The notes under the pieces are model-generated. The model was given only the letters and a program-made list of their open reading frames with translations, did not search any database and was not told the origin of the DNA. Shown piece by piece: positions 45,746-55,498 of a DNA stretch of 64,000 nucleotides (the first letter of the stretch is position 1; every line of letters begins with the position of its first letter). The translations under genes and the position numbers were made by a program. This DNA comes from Algoriphagus resistens (lineage in GTDB: Bacteria > Bacteroidota > Bacteroidia > Cytophagales > Cyclobacteriaceae): NCBI RefSeq assembly GCF_001442615.1, contig NZ_LMXN01000010.1:1-64000 (forward strand), given 5' to 3'.

Positions 45746-47289
45746 CACGAGTTGATCTCTACATCAGAGTAAGCACGGATGAACAGGCTGACAAAGGATA
45801 CAGTCAGCGATACCAGGAGGAAATACTGTGAATTCAATCACCTGCAGGTTGGCAGCATCGTATTTGAGGATTATTCAGCCAGAAATTTCGACCGACCCGA
45901 GTGGCAGAAACTCCTCGCCAACTGTAGGAAATTTAGGGGACAGACCCAACAAATCCTGTTCACGAAGTGGGATCGGTTCAGCAGAAATACCGGGGATGCA
46001 TACCAGATGATTTCAACGCTATCTAACTTGGGTATAAAGCTACAGGCGATAGAGCAGCCTCTGGATCTGGAAATCCCCGAGCAAAAAATGATGCTGGCCT
46101 TCTATCTGGCTGCACCTGAGGTGGAAAATGACCGCAGGGCATTAAACACATTGCAGGGAATGCGGAGAGAAAAAAAGAAGGACGGCACATGGGTACAGCA
46201 CCCATTGGCTATACGAACACAAAAAATGAGTTTGGAAAGAAGGTCATACAGCCTAAGCAGCCTATGGCAGACCTTGTGAAATGGGCATATGAAGAAGTTG
46301 CCAGGGATGTACTGGCCGCAGATCAGATCCGGAAACTTGCAGTAAAGGAGGGATTAAAAATAGGTAGTTCCCAATTCTATAATATGATCAGAAATCCGAT
46401 CTATTGCGGATACATCAAAATAAGCGCTTACAAAGACGAAGAAGAGCATTTAGTCAAAGGCCAGCACGAGGCTATTGTGTCGGAAGATTTGTTTTACGAT
46501 GTCCAGGATGTGCTATCCGGGAGAAGACGAAATAAAAGAAAAAGGACAACAAAGGTCAACTCTGTGCCGGAACTTCCATTACGCGGTCATCTGATCTGTC
46601 CAAAGTGCGGGAGACAATTGAGTGGGAGCGCTTCACGCAGCGCTCAAAAGAATCTTTACTTCTACTACCACTGTCTATCATCCTGCGGATTTAGGTTCCG
46701 TGCAGATAAAGCAAATACACTTTTTGAAGAACAACTTGCCTCTTTTCGTCTGATTAGGGGGCAAGAGCTATATATAGCCGCAATACAGGATTCTTTTAAC
46801 TCAGTAAATAAGGAATCCAAGACAAGCTATGATCAAAACCTTAAGACTATTCAGGCCTGTAACGAAAAAATCTCAAAAGCAAGGGATCTATTTCTGGAAG
46901 ACAAACTGGATAGCTCAGACTTCCAAGCAATTAAAGCAAATTGCCAGGAAGAGATAAGGAAAAGTGAAAGAGTGCTCACAACCCTGAATGGAAAGAAGTC
47001 GAACTTAAAACCGCAAATAGAACGCGCATTATCCGCTGTTAATCAGTTGGATGAAATCTATAAGCTCTGCAATACGGAAGGAAAGCGGGAAATCATAAGT
47101 TCGATATTTCCCGGTAAACTGGTGTTTGAAGACAATATCTATCGAACTAATAGGATCAACTCAGTGATTGAATGTATCTACACTGTAAATCAATCACTTA
47201 AAAAATCTAAAAATCCGAAAAAATCTAATTTTTCGGCTTTATCCTACGAAGTAGCCCCGCTAGGAATCGAACCTAGATCTAGCGTTTAG
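45742..47289 (+). pseudogene. Large serine recombinase, two frameshifts
   Basis: Three frames hold one gene. Frame 1 (45742-45830) has TRVDLYIRVSTDEQADKGYS with the catalytic Ser. Frame 2 (about 45815-46190) continues RKYCEFNHLQ ... FEDYSARNFDRPEWQKLL, TKWDRFSRN and EKKKDGTW. Frame 3 (46189-47289) continues GTAPIGYTNTKNEFGKKVIQ, a zinc ribbon (HLICPKCGRQLSG) and a coiled coil. The last codons, VAPLGIEPRSSV, read through the 3' part of tRNA-Arg. It is the island's likely integrase, now inactive unless frameshifting or sequence error explains both breaks. Confidence 0.85.
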
Positions 47290-47323
47290 GAAACGCTTGT
47301 TCTATCCGTTGAACTACGGGGCC
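47252..47323 (-). tRNA. tRNA-Arg (CCU), island attachment site
   Basis: A complete cloverleaf: acceptor GGCCCCG/CGGGGCT, anticodon stem AGCGT/ACGCT with loop TTCCTAA (anticodon CCU), T arm CTAGG-TTCGATT-CCTAG, discriminator A at 47252. The first acceptor pair is G-U rather than a Watson-Crick pair. The serine recombinase ends inside this gene from the 3' side, so the 3' half of the tRNA is the likely attB/attP core. No CCA is encoded. Confidence 0.92.
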
Positions 47324-47447
47324 ATATTATTTCAAAGATTCTTCGGCGTTTTTGTGCCGTTTTAGCAAATCTCCCGCAAGATAACCCAAAACCTTTCTTT
47401 TAGGCAAATATTCTTTAGTCAACTTATGGCTTTACAAGGATTTACAC

Positions 47448-47455
47448 TATCTTTG
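47448..47455 (+). promoter_or_regulatory. Bacteroidota -7 element for rpsP operon
   Basis: TATCTTTG fits the Bacteroidota -7 consensus TAnnTTTG, about 55 bases before the rpsP start. The -33 element is weak. The leader between them has no Shine-Dalgarno-like purine tract, usual for this phylum. Confidence 0.55.
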
Positions 47456-47510
47456 CACTCCAAAATTAGGATGGACGGGTTCCATCCACTCACTAAATAC
47501 ATTATAATTT

Positions 47511-48119
47511 ATGTCAGTAAAAATCAGATTAGCACGAAGAGGTAGAAGAAAAATGGCTATCTACGACGTGGTTGTAGCTGATGCAAGAGCTCCACGTGAT
47601 GGACGCTTCATCGAGAAAATCGGATCTTACAATCCAAACACGAATCCTGCTTCTATCAACATCAACAATGAGCGCGCTCTTAAATGGTTGTTGAACGGAG
47701 CTCAGCCAACAGACACTGTGAAAGCGATGCTTTCTTACAGAGGTGTCATGCTGAAAAAACACCTTCAGATTGGTGTATTGAAAGGTGCGATCACACAAGA
47801 ACAAGCAGATGCAAAATTTGAGGCTTGGGTGAACGAGAAAGAAACGAAGATTGCCGGCAAGACAGAAGGTATCACTAAAGCTAAAGCTGATGCACGCCAG
47901 AAAGCGCTTGACGCAGAGACAGCTAAAAACCAGGCTAGACTTGATGCGATCAAAGCAAGAGAAGACGAGCAGAAAGCATTGCTAGCTGCTGCTGAAGCTG
48001 CCAACAACCCTGCTCCTGTAGTAGAAGAAGCTGCCGCTGAAGAAGCACCTGCTGCTGAGTCTGAGGCTCCTGCAGAAGAGAAAGCTCCGGAATCTGGCGA
48101 AGACGAAGCAAAAGCATAA
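47511..48119 (+). CDS. rpsP: 30S ribosomal protein bS16 with long acidic tail
   Basis: A 202-residue protein. The first 80 residues are classic S16 ([58 protein letters not shown]). After that comes about 120 residues rich in Ala, Lys and Glu, ending in [20 protein letters not shown]. Such tails are usual in Bacteroidota S16. It assembles early into the 30S body. First gene of the rpsP-rimM-trmD-rplS operon. Confidence 0.97.
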   Translation: MSVKIRLARRGRRKMAIYDVVVADARAPRDGRFIEKIGSYNPNTNPASININNERALKWLLNGAQPTDTVKAMLSYRGVMLKKHLQIGVLKGAITQEQADAKFEAWVNEKETKIAGKTEGITKAKADARQKALDAETAKNQARLDAIKAREDEQKALLAAAEAANNPAPVVEEAAAEEAPAAESEAPAEEKAPESGEDEAKA

Positions 48120-48130
48120 TATAAATCCCC

Positions 48131-48661
48131 ATGAATAAGGACCAAAGCTTTCAGTTAGGCTACGTGTCTAAAGTTCATGGACTTCGTGGAGAAGTAATGA
48201 TCATGCTGGATGTCGATTATCCTGAGGATTATGAGACACTGGAGCATGTATTCCTAGAGCAAAAATCCCGGCTGGTGCCGTTTTTCCTGGAGCATTTTGT
48301 ACTCCAACCCGGAAACAAGGCATTGGCGAAGTTTGAGGATTTGGACTCACTGAGTCAGGTAGAAGATTTGGTTGGATTGGGAGTTTACCTTCCTTTGACA
48401 GCACTGCCTGAACTGAAAGAAGATCAGTATTTCTTCCATGAGTTGATCGGATTCGAAGTCTTTGACGAGACTAAGGGACTGATCGGGCCTATTCAGATCG
48501 TCTACGATCTGGAAACACAGAATCTCCTCGGAGTAACACATCAGGAAAAAGAAGTGCTGATACCAATTCAGGACGGAATTATCCAGAAGGTGGACAAGGC
48601 AGCTAAAAAAGTTTACTGCCGCTTACCCGATGGTTTACTTGAAATTTATCTGGAAGACTAA
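48131..48661 (+). CDS. rimM: Ribosome maturation factor RimM
   Basis: A 176-residue protein with N-terminal beta-barrel (LGYVSKVHGLRGEVMIMLDV) and C-terminal PRC-barrel (DQYFFHELIGFEVFDETKGL; EVLIPIQDGIIQKVDKAAKK). It binds S19/S13 region intermediates and helps 30S head maturation. It sits 11 bases after rpsP and three before trmD. Confidence 0.96.
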   Translation: MNKDQSFQLGYVSKVHGLRGEVMIMLDVDYPEDYETLEHVFLEQKSRLVPFFLEHFVLQPGNKALAKFEDLDSLSQVEDLVGLGVYLPLTALPELKEDQYFFHELIGFEVFDETKGLIGPIQIVYDLETQNLLGVTHQEKEVLIPIQDGIIQKVDKAAKKVYCRLPDGLLEIYLED

Positions 48662-48664
48662 CCC

Positions 48665-49381
48665 ATGCACATTGATATTATCACTGTAGTACCGGGACTG
48701 CTGGAAGGGCCATTTGCACACTCCATTCTGAAAAGGGCGGAGGACAAAGGACTTGCCAGTGTTCGCGTGATCAATCTACGGGATTATTCAACGGGCAGGC
48801 AAAAGCAGGTCGATGACTACGCTTTTGGCGGGGGAGCCGGGATGGTGATGTCCATTGAGCCGATCGCTCGATGTATAGAAGCACTTCAGAAGGAACGCAG
48901 GTACGATGAGATCATCTACATGACTCCTGATGGGGCTACTTTAGACCAGCCCATGGCAAATGCACTTTCGCTCAACCAAAACCTGTTGATCCTCTGCGGT
49001 CACTACAAGGGTGTGGACGAACGGGTGAGGGAGCGCTTCATCACCAAGGAAATAAGCATAGGTGACTATGTACTTTCCGGAGGGGAACTGGCAGCAGCTG
49101 TAGTAGTTGATGCCGTGATCCGACTGATTCCGGGCGTATTGAATGATGAGACCTCAGCATTGACAGACTCTTTCCAGGATGGACTGCTGGCACCGCCGGT
49201 ATATACCCGGCCCGCGGATTACGAGGGCATGAAAGTACCTGAGGTATTGCTGTCCGGACATGAGGCCAAGATAAACGAGTGGAGATTTGAAGCATCGGTT
49301 CGCCGGACCCAACAGAGAAGACCTGACTTGCTCCGCAATAAGGAAAGTGGGAAAAGCGATACAGAATCGTATAAGAAGTAA
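48665..49381 (+). CDS. trmD: tRNA (guanine-37-N1) methyltransferase
   Basis: A 238-residue SPOUT enzyme. [20 protein letters not shown] is the TrmD start; [36 protein letters not shown] and [20 protein letters not shown] give the trefoil-knot SAM site and catalytic Asp. It methylates G37 of tRNAs reading CNN/CGG-type codons to prevent frameshifting. Conserved operon position. Confidence 0.97.
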   Translation: MHIDIITVVPGLLEGPFAHSILKRAEDKGLASVRVINLRDYSTGRQKQVDDYAFGGGAGMVMSIEPIARCIEALQKERRYDEIIYMTPDGATLDQPMANALSLNQNLLILCGHYKGVDERVRERFITKEISIGDYVLSGGELAAAVVVDAVIRLIPGVLNDETSALTDSFQDGLLAPPVYTRPADYEGMKVPEVLLSGHEAKINEWRFEASVRRTQQRRPDLLRNKESGKSDTESYKK

Positions 49382-49431
49382 TTACATAAGCCACGCGTTG
49401 GCAAACAGCGAAAGCATAAAAACATAAAGCT

Positions 49432-49797
49432 ATGAGCGATCTAATGAAAGTAGTAGAAGCGGAATACAGCGAAGCGAGAGCTAAGTTCCCTTCATTCAAA
49501 GCTGGCGATACCATCAACGTACACGTACGTATCAAAGAAGGTAGCAAGGAGCGTATCCAACAGTTCCAGGGAACTGTGATCCAGCGTAGAAACCCTAACT
49601 CTAACGGTGAGACTTTCACTGTAAGAAAAATATCCAATGGTATCGGAGTAGAAAGAATCTTCCCTATCATCTCTCCTGCCATCGAGCAAATCGATCTGTT
49701 GAGACAAGGTAAAGTGAGAAGAGCCCGTCTGTTCTACCTAAGAGGACGTCAGGGTAAAGCTGCACGTATCAAGGAAAAAATCAGAGTGAGAAAGTAA
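49432..49797 (+). CDS. rplS: 50S ribosomal protein bL19
   Basis: A 121-residue protein with the L19 signature [20 protein letters not shown] and [20 protein letters not shown], then the basic [20 protein letters not shown] end. It lies at the 30S-50S interface. Last gene of the operon, followed by a strong intrinsic terminator. Confidence 0.97.
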   Translation: MSDLMKVVEAEYSEARAKFPSFKAGDTINVHVRIKEGSKERIQQFQGTVIQRRNPNSNGETFTVRKISNGIGVERIFPIISPAIEQIDLLRQGKVRRARLFYLRGRQGKAARIKEKIRVRK

Positions 49798-49821
49798 GAT
49801 TTCACACTCCTGAAATCAAAG

Positions 49822-49850
49822 AGGAACCCATAGTAGGGTTCCTTTTTTTT
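49822..49850 (+). terminator. Intrinsic terminator of rpsP operon
   Basis: AGGAACCC (49822-49829) pairs with GGGTTCCT (49836-49843) around a six-base loop and is followed by a run of T. Confidence 0.9.
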
Positions 49851-49934
49851 GTACCTGTTACTATCAAAGCAACGGGATCAGAATATATACGAAGCTCACA
49901 CTACCGCCTGCCTTTTCCAGTCTGGGCCAACATT

Positions 49935-52900
49935 TTACTCTTCTTCTTCCTCTTTCTTGGGCACTGCCGGCTGGCCAAGTCCCACTGCCCCCCTTAAACC
50001 GCTGAAGGTGGCGCGCCACCAGCCCCCAAAAATAAACCTGGACTTGTCCCGCTCAAAGTAAATCCTGGACACTACGCGACGGTTAAAGAATTTTCGCGGA
50101 TTATCGCTTTTGGTAAAGACATTGGCCAGAAAACTCATCAAGCCTAACTTTCCCCTGCCCCGCTGCAGGGTCAGGGAATCCACAAACTCTATTTTCAGAT
50201 CTTCGTACCTGAAGTTCATTTTACCCCTGGCCACATCATCATCCATTTTGAAATCCCACTTCGCGTCAGTCACTGTACCGTCAAGAATTCTGATAAATGA
50301 ACTCCGTGTCAACATGTTATTCAGCTTGGTCAGGTCAAACTCTCCCAAGCTCACATCCACATCCATAGGATAGGGATCCCCAAAATTCATGTCGGCCATC
50401 AACTCAACCTCCCCATCCCCCATCAGCTTGGCGGTAACATGCAATAAACTGGACTTCAAAGGAAACTCCTCCGTACTTTTTCTCATTGCAAAAGGAGCTA
50501 TAGAAGCATTGAGCTCATCAAACCAAATTGACCCGGGAAGCATTGCTTTGGGTGCGAACTCCTCATAACGAATGGACCCATCACTTAAAACCACGGAGTC
50601 CAACTCCATATCAAATGGGGCGTTCTCCATCAAATACTGCGGCATGGGCTTGATCACCCCTTCTTTGAGAGGAATTCTCTTATCCCTGAACACATCCATC
50701 TGCAGACCTTCCAGTCTCAGCACATGGGCCTTAAGGTTTTTATTGGCAAAATAGGAGTCAAAATCTATCCCCTCCAATTTAATCCTTGTCACAAAGGCGT
50801 CCAGTGCATCTTCCTGGTGCCCCTTCGCCCGCAAAAACTCATAACGTCCCAACGCAGGCCGGTAATGCACACTATCCAGAATAAAGGTATTATCCAAATA
50901 CCTGATCTTGCCAATACTTAATTTACTCAGGCTGTCTTTGGTATAAATATCATAATCAGAAAGTGAAAGACTCAGGTCCTTTTCCAATAGAAGCTGGGGA
51001 TTTACTTTGGTACTTCTCTTCATCAAGTCCAGGTTCAGGCCCTCCAAGCCTAGGCTGACATTGTTGAATGCCATCCTTGGGATCTGGCCGGTCTCTTTAT
51101 TGTGGAGCGCAATATTCCCCTTGTTGATCAGCACATCCTGAAGCAAAACAGACTCTATCAATCCTCCGCTTTTAGCAGGTACAGAATCCGTCTTTGGGGC
51201 AGGCTTTCGTGCTTGGCTTACGGTATCGAGGTAAATATCGATTCTGGGATTCATCAGCCTAAGCTGCGCAAGATCAAGTACCCCGGTGGATTGGATCTCT
51301 CGGATGGTATTGTTCCTCACCCCGAGTGTGTCGATTTTAGCAGAAAAAATAGGAGACCCCAGGCTGCCTGATGTAGTACTTGGCACAATCTCGAAGTTAG
51401 AAAAGATTGTTTCATCTGCCGTATTGTCCACATACACATCAGAAAATCTAATGGTATGGATGCTGTCCGGCAGGGTATAGGAAAAATCCTTCAGCGTTAG
51501 ATTGATCTGATCAAATAAGCTAGCGATGTCTTTTTGCGCGTTGGCCGCAGAGTCTAAATTCAACCCTGTGATCCCAAGGTCAAAGTCGGTTTGGATCGAC
51601 TCAAAATCATCTTTCCCTACCCTATAATTCAGGCTAAGGTTTGAGTTGGTTGCTTCTATTGCCCCGATGGAAACCAGCTCGATGGATTTGGGCAGCGTCT
51701 TGCCGGCTACCTGGTCCGGTTTCTCTGCCGTCACTTCCTTCTGGTAATTTCTATTGATCTCCAGGTTTATCTTACTGCCGTCTACTGCGAGCCTGTCAAG
51801 TTGCAGCTCGTTCTTAAACAAGAAAGACTCTATATCCACCCCTTCCAGAGACACACTAGGCAGGTTCAACGATAAGGCGATTTTACTCCTTATCGTACTG
51901 CTCGGGCTCAGGGTAAGGTTATCAATTTCAATTGTCTTGGAACGGGAGTTAAAGCGGAGGCCATCTGTGTCCACTTCATAATTTCCACCTGCCACGCTAA
52001 AGTCATATTTTCTTAAAATCAGATCGATTTCATCCGAAAAAAAGGTCCGGTCAGGACTTTTGGCAAGTCCTTTTTCCAGATAGAATCCCTTCAGGCTCAA
52101 TGACAGACTATCCTCACTGAGGGAGATATCCCGCTTTCCTGCGAAATTTTTGTACTGTACCTGCCCATCACTGAAGCTTATGGAGTCAATCTGTACAGTG
52201 GAGAAATAGGAGGTCAGCAGGTCCTGGATTTCATCAGATGATTCTACCTGGATCGCCGAGGTACCCGTGCTTTCCTTTCTGAACCTTGTGAAACTCGCCA
52301 CCGGAGATGGGACCAAAATCCGGTTTACCACCAGCTTTTCATCCAGATAAGCGGACATCAGGTCAATCCCCTCCACACGGAACTCAGGAATGGAAATATC
52401 CATAATTACCGACTTCCCATAGGTATCCAGGATCACCTGCGTAGAATCCGGGTTTTCCGGCCTTAAGGTGAAATTATTGACCACCACTAAAGACTGCTTG
52501 GAATCTATCAGTACTCTATCGGCAAGAAACTCATGGAGATTATCCCGCAGCTTAAGCCTGTATTTGTCCAGACTGAGTATCATTTCCTCTGCCAGAAACT
52601 GCTCTCTTACATCGCTGTCCAAATTGGGCTGCAAAAAAACCTTCTCAAGTAATAGGCTGAATTTCTCAAAACCTATATCGTTGCTCCTCACCCCCTTCTC
52701 ATTCTTGAACTGTACTTCACCAGCTCTAAGATCCACCTTCCCAATGGCAATTTCATTCATGTAGCCTTCCAATAGTTCTCTCACTTGGCTTCTCTCCTTA
52801 TTTTCTTCAGGCTGGCTGAGCTCGGTGATCTCCACCTTTGGAGATTGGATCAGCATCTCTTCGATAGTGAAAATGCCCTCGTTATACAAGCGTTTCAGGT

Positions 52901-54302
52901 CGGTCCTGGACAGCTCTAATTTAGGCAGGGAAATACGCATAATATGGCTTGCCCGCCCTTGCTCCAAGGCATCGGCTCTCGGTTCCACAGTCACATTCTC
53001 AATGATAATCTCATCTTTGAACGAGGACACGCTCACCCGGTCCCCATAGATTACATGGACTTCGTCTGAGAGGTACAGGTCTGCATTTTCGATATCCATA
53101 GCAGCCTCCTCTCCATAGAAAAACTGATCTGTTTTTCTCGACTCATCTTCTCCCAGGTAAAAATTGATCATCTTGAAATCAAGTTTTTTGATATCAATCC
53201 GATTCTTAAGGGTATCTGACAAGCTAAATGTTGTGAACTGCCCATTATTCACGGACAGCTCCTGCACTTCAAATGACTTGAGTATGCCTTCAATCAATTC
53301 ATTCAGATCCCCGGTTGCCGTACTGTCCTTTTCGCTTAAATCGTTGTTCTGGACCATAATCTCCGGATCGTTCAGGACAATTTCATCTATCCTGACATTT
53401 GAGGTCATGAACACCTCATTCAGATCAACATTCCCGACCCGCAACTCGCTCAGGTAAACATCGTAATAAGCCCTACTTTCACTGGATTTATCCGAGTTAA
53501 GCCTGAACCCGTTTATATCGATCACGTTTTCCATGGAGCTTATGTATACTTTCTCTGAGCGGATGGAATGCACGCCATCAGGCAAAGGGAAATCCACATT
53601 TTCCAGGTCAAACTCAAACCCCCGGGCGTTGAAAGGAGTCTTCCATTCCTCCCTTGTCGTCCAGTCGATGTCCTTCACAAGCAACTTTGTATTCTCGGCT
53701 TTTAGGGAGTTTTTACTCAGAAAGTTCAAAAAGAATAAGTCCGCATGGTCGATTTCCAGTTCACTTATGTAGACCCCGGTGAAATTGATCTTATCAAAGA
53801 TCTTTTTAAGCTCGTATTCGAGTGCCTTTACAGGTGAGCCTTTTTCATGAACTTCTTGCTTAGCATCATCACTGCCTCTGGGGTTAGCTCTCGGCGGCAG
53901 ATCCATGCTGATATTTGGGTTGTCAAACGCTATTTTACCCACATAGACCACTTCTTCAGAGAAACTGTACCAGAGGTTCTTCAGTGCCAGCTGGTCTAAT
54001 GTCAAATCAAACAATGCCTGATTCTGGCCAGGTTTACGCTCACCCAGCGGTTTCATTATTATCCCATCCATGAACAGCCCCCGGCGTAGCAAAGAAAACC
54101 TCACCCGGTCAAAATCAACCTCATATACATCCTTGGCAGCTTCATTGATCTTTCTTCTGGCCCAATTGGACAGCACCAGGTCAGACCCGAAATAAACGAT
54201 GAATTCCAGAAAAAGTACGGCCAGAAAAATAAACATGAGCCATCGCAGTGCCTTCTTTCTCAAAGGATGTCTGGAATGCTTCTCTCTATGTTCTTCTGTC
54301 AT
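49935..54302 (-). CDS. Giant AsmA-like/DUF748-type membrane-anchored protein
   Basis: A 1455-residue protein. A single N-terminal membrane helix (LRWLMFIFLAVLFLEFIVYF, residues about 19-39) is followed by WARRKINEAAKDVYEVDFDR, the usual start of AsmA/DUF748-like repeats. The body is made of repeating beta-rich modules of roughly 180 residues; each ends with a phrase like NVTVEPR, NFTLRPEN, NLTLSPSS, NFEIVPST. The C-terminus ends in a Pro-Lys-Glu run. AsmA/TamB-type proteins span the periplasm and carry phospholipids to the outer membrane. Convergent with rplS. Confidence 0.75.
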   Translation of the reverse strand: MTEEHREKHSRHPLRKKALRWLMFIFLAVLFLEFIVYFGSDLVLSNWARRKINEAAKDVYEVDFDRVRFSLLRRGLFMDGIIMKPLGERKPGQNQALFDLTLDQLALKNLWYSFSEEVVYVGKIAFDNPNISMDLPPRANPRGSDDAKQEVHEKGSPVKALEYELKKIFDKINFTGVYISELEIDHADLFFLNFLSKNSLKAENTKLLVKDIDWTTREEWKTPFNARGFEFDLENVDFPLPDGVHSIRSEKVYISSMENVIDINGFRLNSDKSSESRAYYDVYLSELRVGNVDLNEVFMTSNVRIDEIVLNDPEIMVQNNDLSEKDSTATGDLNELIEGILKSFEVQELSVNNGQFTTFSLSDTLKNRIDIKKLDFKMINFYLGEDESRKTDQFFYGEEAAMDIENADLYLSDEVHVIYGDRVSVSSFKDEIIIENVTVEPRADALEQGRASHIMRISLPKLELSRTDLKRLYNEGIFTIEEMLIQSPKVEITELSQPEENKERSQVRELLEGYMNEIAIGKVDLRAGEVQFKNEKGVRSNDIGFEKFSLLLEKVFLQPNLDSDVREQFLAEEMILSLDKYRLKLRDNLHEFLADRVLIDSKQSLVVVNNFTLRPENPDSTQVILDTYGKSVIMDISIPEFRVEGIDLMSAYLDEKLVVNRILVPSPVASFTRFRKESTGTSAIQVESSDEIQDLLTSYFSTVQIDSISFSDGQVQYKNFAGKRDISLSEDSLSLSLKGFYLEKGLAKSPDRTFFSDEIDLILRKYDFSVAGGNYEVDTDGLRFNSRSKTIEIDNLTLSPSSTIRSKIALSLNLPSVSLEGVDIESFLFKNELQLDRLAVDGSKINLEINRNYQKEVTAEKPDQVAGKTLPKSIELVSIGAIEATNSNLSLNYRVGKDDFESIQTDFDLGITGLNLDSAANAQKDIASLFDQINLTLKDFSYTLPDSIHTIRFSDVYVDNTADETIFSNFEIVPSTTSGSLGSPIFSAKIDTLGVRNNTIREIQSTGVLDLAQLRLMNPRIDIYLDTVSQARKPAPKTDSVPAKSGGLIESVLLQDVLINKGNIALHNKETGQIPRMAFNNVSLGLEGLNLDLMKRSTKVNPQLLLEKDLSLSLSDYDIYTKDSLSKLSIGKIRYLDNTFILDSVHYRPALGRYEFLRAKGHQEDALDAFVTRIKLEGIDFDSYFANKNLKAHVLRLEGLQMDVFRDKRIPLKEGVIKPMPQYLMENAPFDMELDSVVLSDGSIRYEEFAPKAMLPGSIWFDELNASIAPFAMRKSTEEFPLKSSLLHVTAKLMGDGEVELMADMNFGDPYPMDVDVSLGEFDLTKLNNMLTRSSFIRILDGTVTDAKWDFKMDDDVARGKMNFRYEDLKIEFVDSLTLQRGRGKLGLMSFLANVFTKSDNPRKFFNRRVVSRIYFERDKSRFIFGGWWRATFSGLRGAVGLGQPAVPKKEEEEE

Positions 54303-54348
54303 TCAGCTGGTTTTTTGTCTAAAATAAGTATAAGAACTAATTTAAACG

Positions 54349-54375
54349 AAAAAAGCAGCACTTGGGTGCTGCTTT
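54349..54375 (-). terminator. Intrinsic terminator after tRNA-like copy 1
   Basis: On the minus strand AAGCAGCAC-CCAA-GTGCTGCTT is followed by a T run. It begins six bases after the 3' end of the tRNA-like RNA, so it ends that transcript. Confidence 0.85.
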
Positions 54376-54380
54376 CTATG

Positions 54381-54503
54381 CTGTAGGAGAAGGATTCGAA
54401 CCTCCACGGGGTAGTTAGGCAATAGTCCGGTTGAATTACGCTTTCTACTTGATTCCCCACCCCCGAGACAGGAGGGCTTGTCTGCCAATTTCAACATCCT
54501 ACA
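54381..54503 (-). ncRNA. Class-II-tRNA-like RNA, copy 1 (GUC loop, long variable arm)
   Basis: A 123-base RNA that folds as a class II tRNA: acceptor TGTAGGA/TCCTACA, D stem TTG/CAA with leucine-type loop AAATTGGCAGA, anticodon stem CCCTC/GGGGG with loop CTGTCTC (GUC at 34-36, unusual U37), T arm GGAGG-TTCGAAT-CCTTC, discriminator G. Between anticodon and T stems lies a variable region of over 50 bases closed by GGGG/CCCC, far longer than normal. Genomic GCA follows instead of GCCA. Followed by its own terminator. Its amino-acid identity, if charged, is not predictable. Confidence 0.7.
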
Positions 54504-55002
54504 GTGATGGATTCTTTTGCTACTGTCCGTTTGACAGTATGCTGTTGATTTCCGTTGTCATCCGAAAAAACAAAAGTTTAATAGGTCTGAGAAGCAAATT
54601 CTACTGCGTGGCAAAGTGAAATCACTTAGACAGTTTTAAATTTTGCTGGGTCAAAATTAGAAATACCATTGGTTTATTAAAATTTTGATAACATTTAATT
54701 TATTTTTTTACAGTCGAATCAATATATCAGCTATTATGTTAAATTATTTATAAATACAACCCCAAAATATAGCTTCATATTAGTGATTTAATAATGAGCA
54801 TTGAGGGCGATTTCACCAAATCTTATTGGGAGATATTGATTAAAATCAAAATTTCAGGAGATCGTAATAAAAACGCTTAAGGGCTGGGACTTCACAAGCG
54901 GAGAGGAAAGAGGGATTTCTATAAAAATAACCTGCGGAGATCCCCGCCTTTCCCAGCGATCACCTGAGCGTCAGACATGCGGGAATCAATAGAAAAAGGG
55001 CA
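54504..55002. other. Gene-free stretch between the two tRNA-like genes
   Basis: AT-rich, with no coding frame I would support. CTTTTGTTTTTTCGG and TTAAAC words upstream of copy 1 may contain its promoter, but no clear TAnnTTTG is seen. Confidence 0.35.
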
Positions 55003-55037
55003 TAAAAAAAACCATGAAACAAAATTCCATGGTTTTA
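55003..55037 (-). terminator. Intrinsic terminator after tRNA-like copy 2
   Basis: On the minus strand AAACCATG (from 55036-55028) pairs with CATGGTTT (55016-55008), followed by a run of T. It lies about 30 bases after the RNA's 3' end. Confidence 0.8.
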
Positions 55038-55067
55038 GTCAATTAACAATAAACCCAAAATAACCTG

Positions 55068-55192
55068 CTGTAGGAGAAGGATTCGAACCTCCACGGAGTA
55101 GTTAGGCAAATTTACGAGCTCGCTAAATGCTTTGTCCTATGACCTCCACCCCCGAGACAGGAGGGCTTGTCTGCCAATTTCAACATCCTACA
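55068..55192 (-). ncRNA. Class-II-tRNA-like RNA, copy 2 (GUC loop, long variable arm)
   Basis: A 125-base paralogue of copy 1. Acceptor, D arm, anticodon arm and T arm are identical in sequence; the variable region is almost wholly different except for its 3' part GCCTAACTA. Its closing stem is GGAG/CTCC against GGGG/CCCC in copy 1, a compensatory change that supports the fold. Inside the arm, ATTTA...TAAAT with CGAGCTCG between could form a secondary hairpin. It has its own promoter-like element and terminator. Confidence 0.7.
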
Positions 55193-55252
55193 GTGTAGTG
55201 TAATTCAATGTATTTTGAGTGCTTACCGTTTGTTTGCTCTCTTTCTATGATT

Positions 55253-55260
55253 CAAATATA
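55253..55260 (-). promoter_or_regulatory. -7 element for tRNA-like copy 2
   Basis: TATATTTG on the minus strand matches TAnnTTTG, about 60 bases before the mature 5' end, leaving room for a short leader. Confidence 0.5.
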
Positions 55261-55498
55261 GCAGGTCGGTTTGTTTATTAAAAATAATTCAAAAATATTT
55301 CTGAATTTTTACAGTATTTTTAATGAAATCGATTGAAAAATACCATTTTATTAAAATGAGCTTTATTTTAAGCACTCCTTTTAACTATTTTTCAATGAAT
55401 CTTCTGAATATTGCTAAATAAGCCATTAAACCGCCTTTTTATTACCAAAATCACAACTTTTTAAAGGAATTATTGCGTATTATCTAACAGAAACCTGA

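Noticed and set aside
47765-48145. Ser/Ala-rich frame antisense to the rpsP tail
   Set aside because: It is the mirror of the Ala/Glu-rich coding repeat of S16, with no independent evidence.
54381-55192. tmRNA or ordinary leucine tRNA
   Set aside because: There is no tag reading frame, and the anticodon loop, G73 and variable arm do not fit a leucine tRNA.
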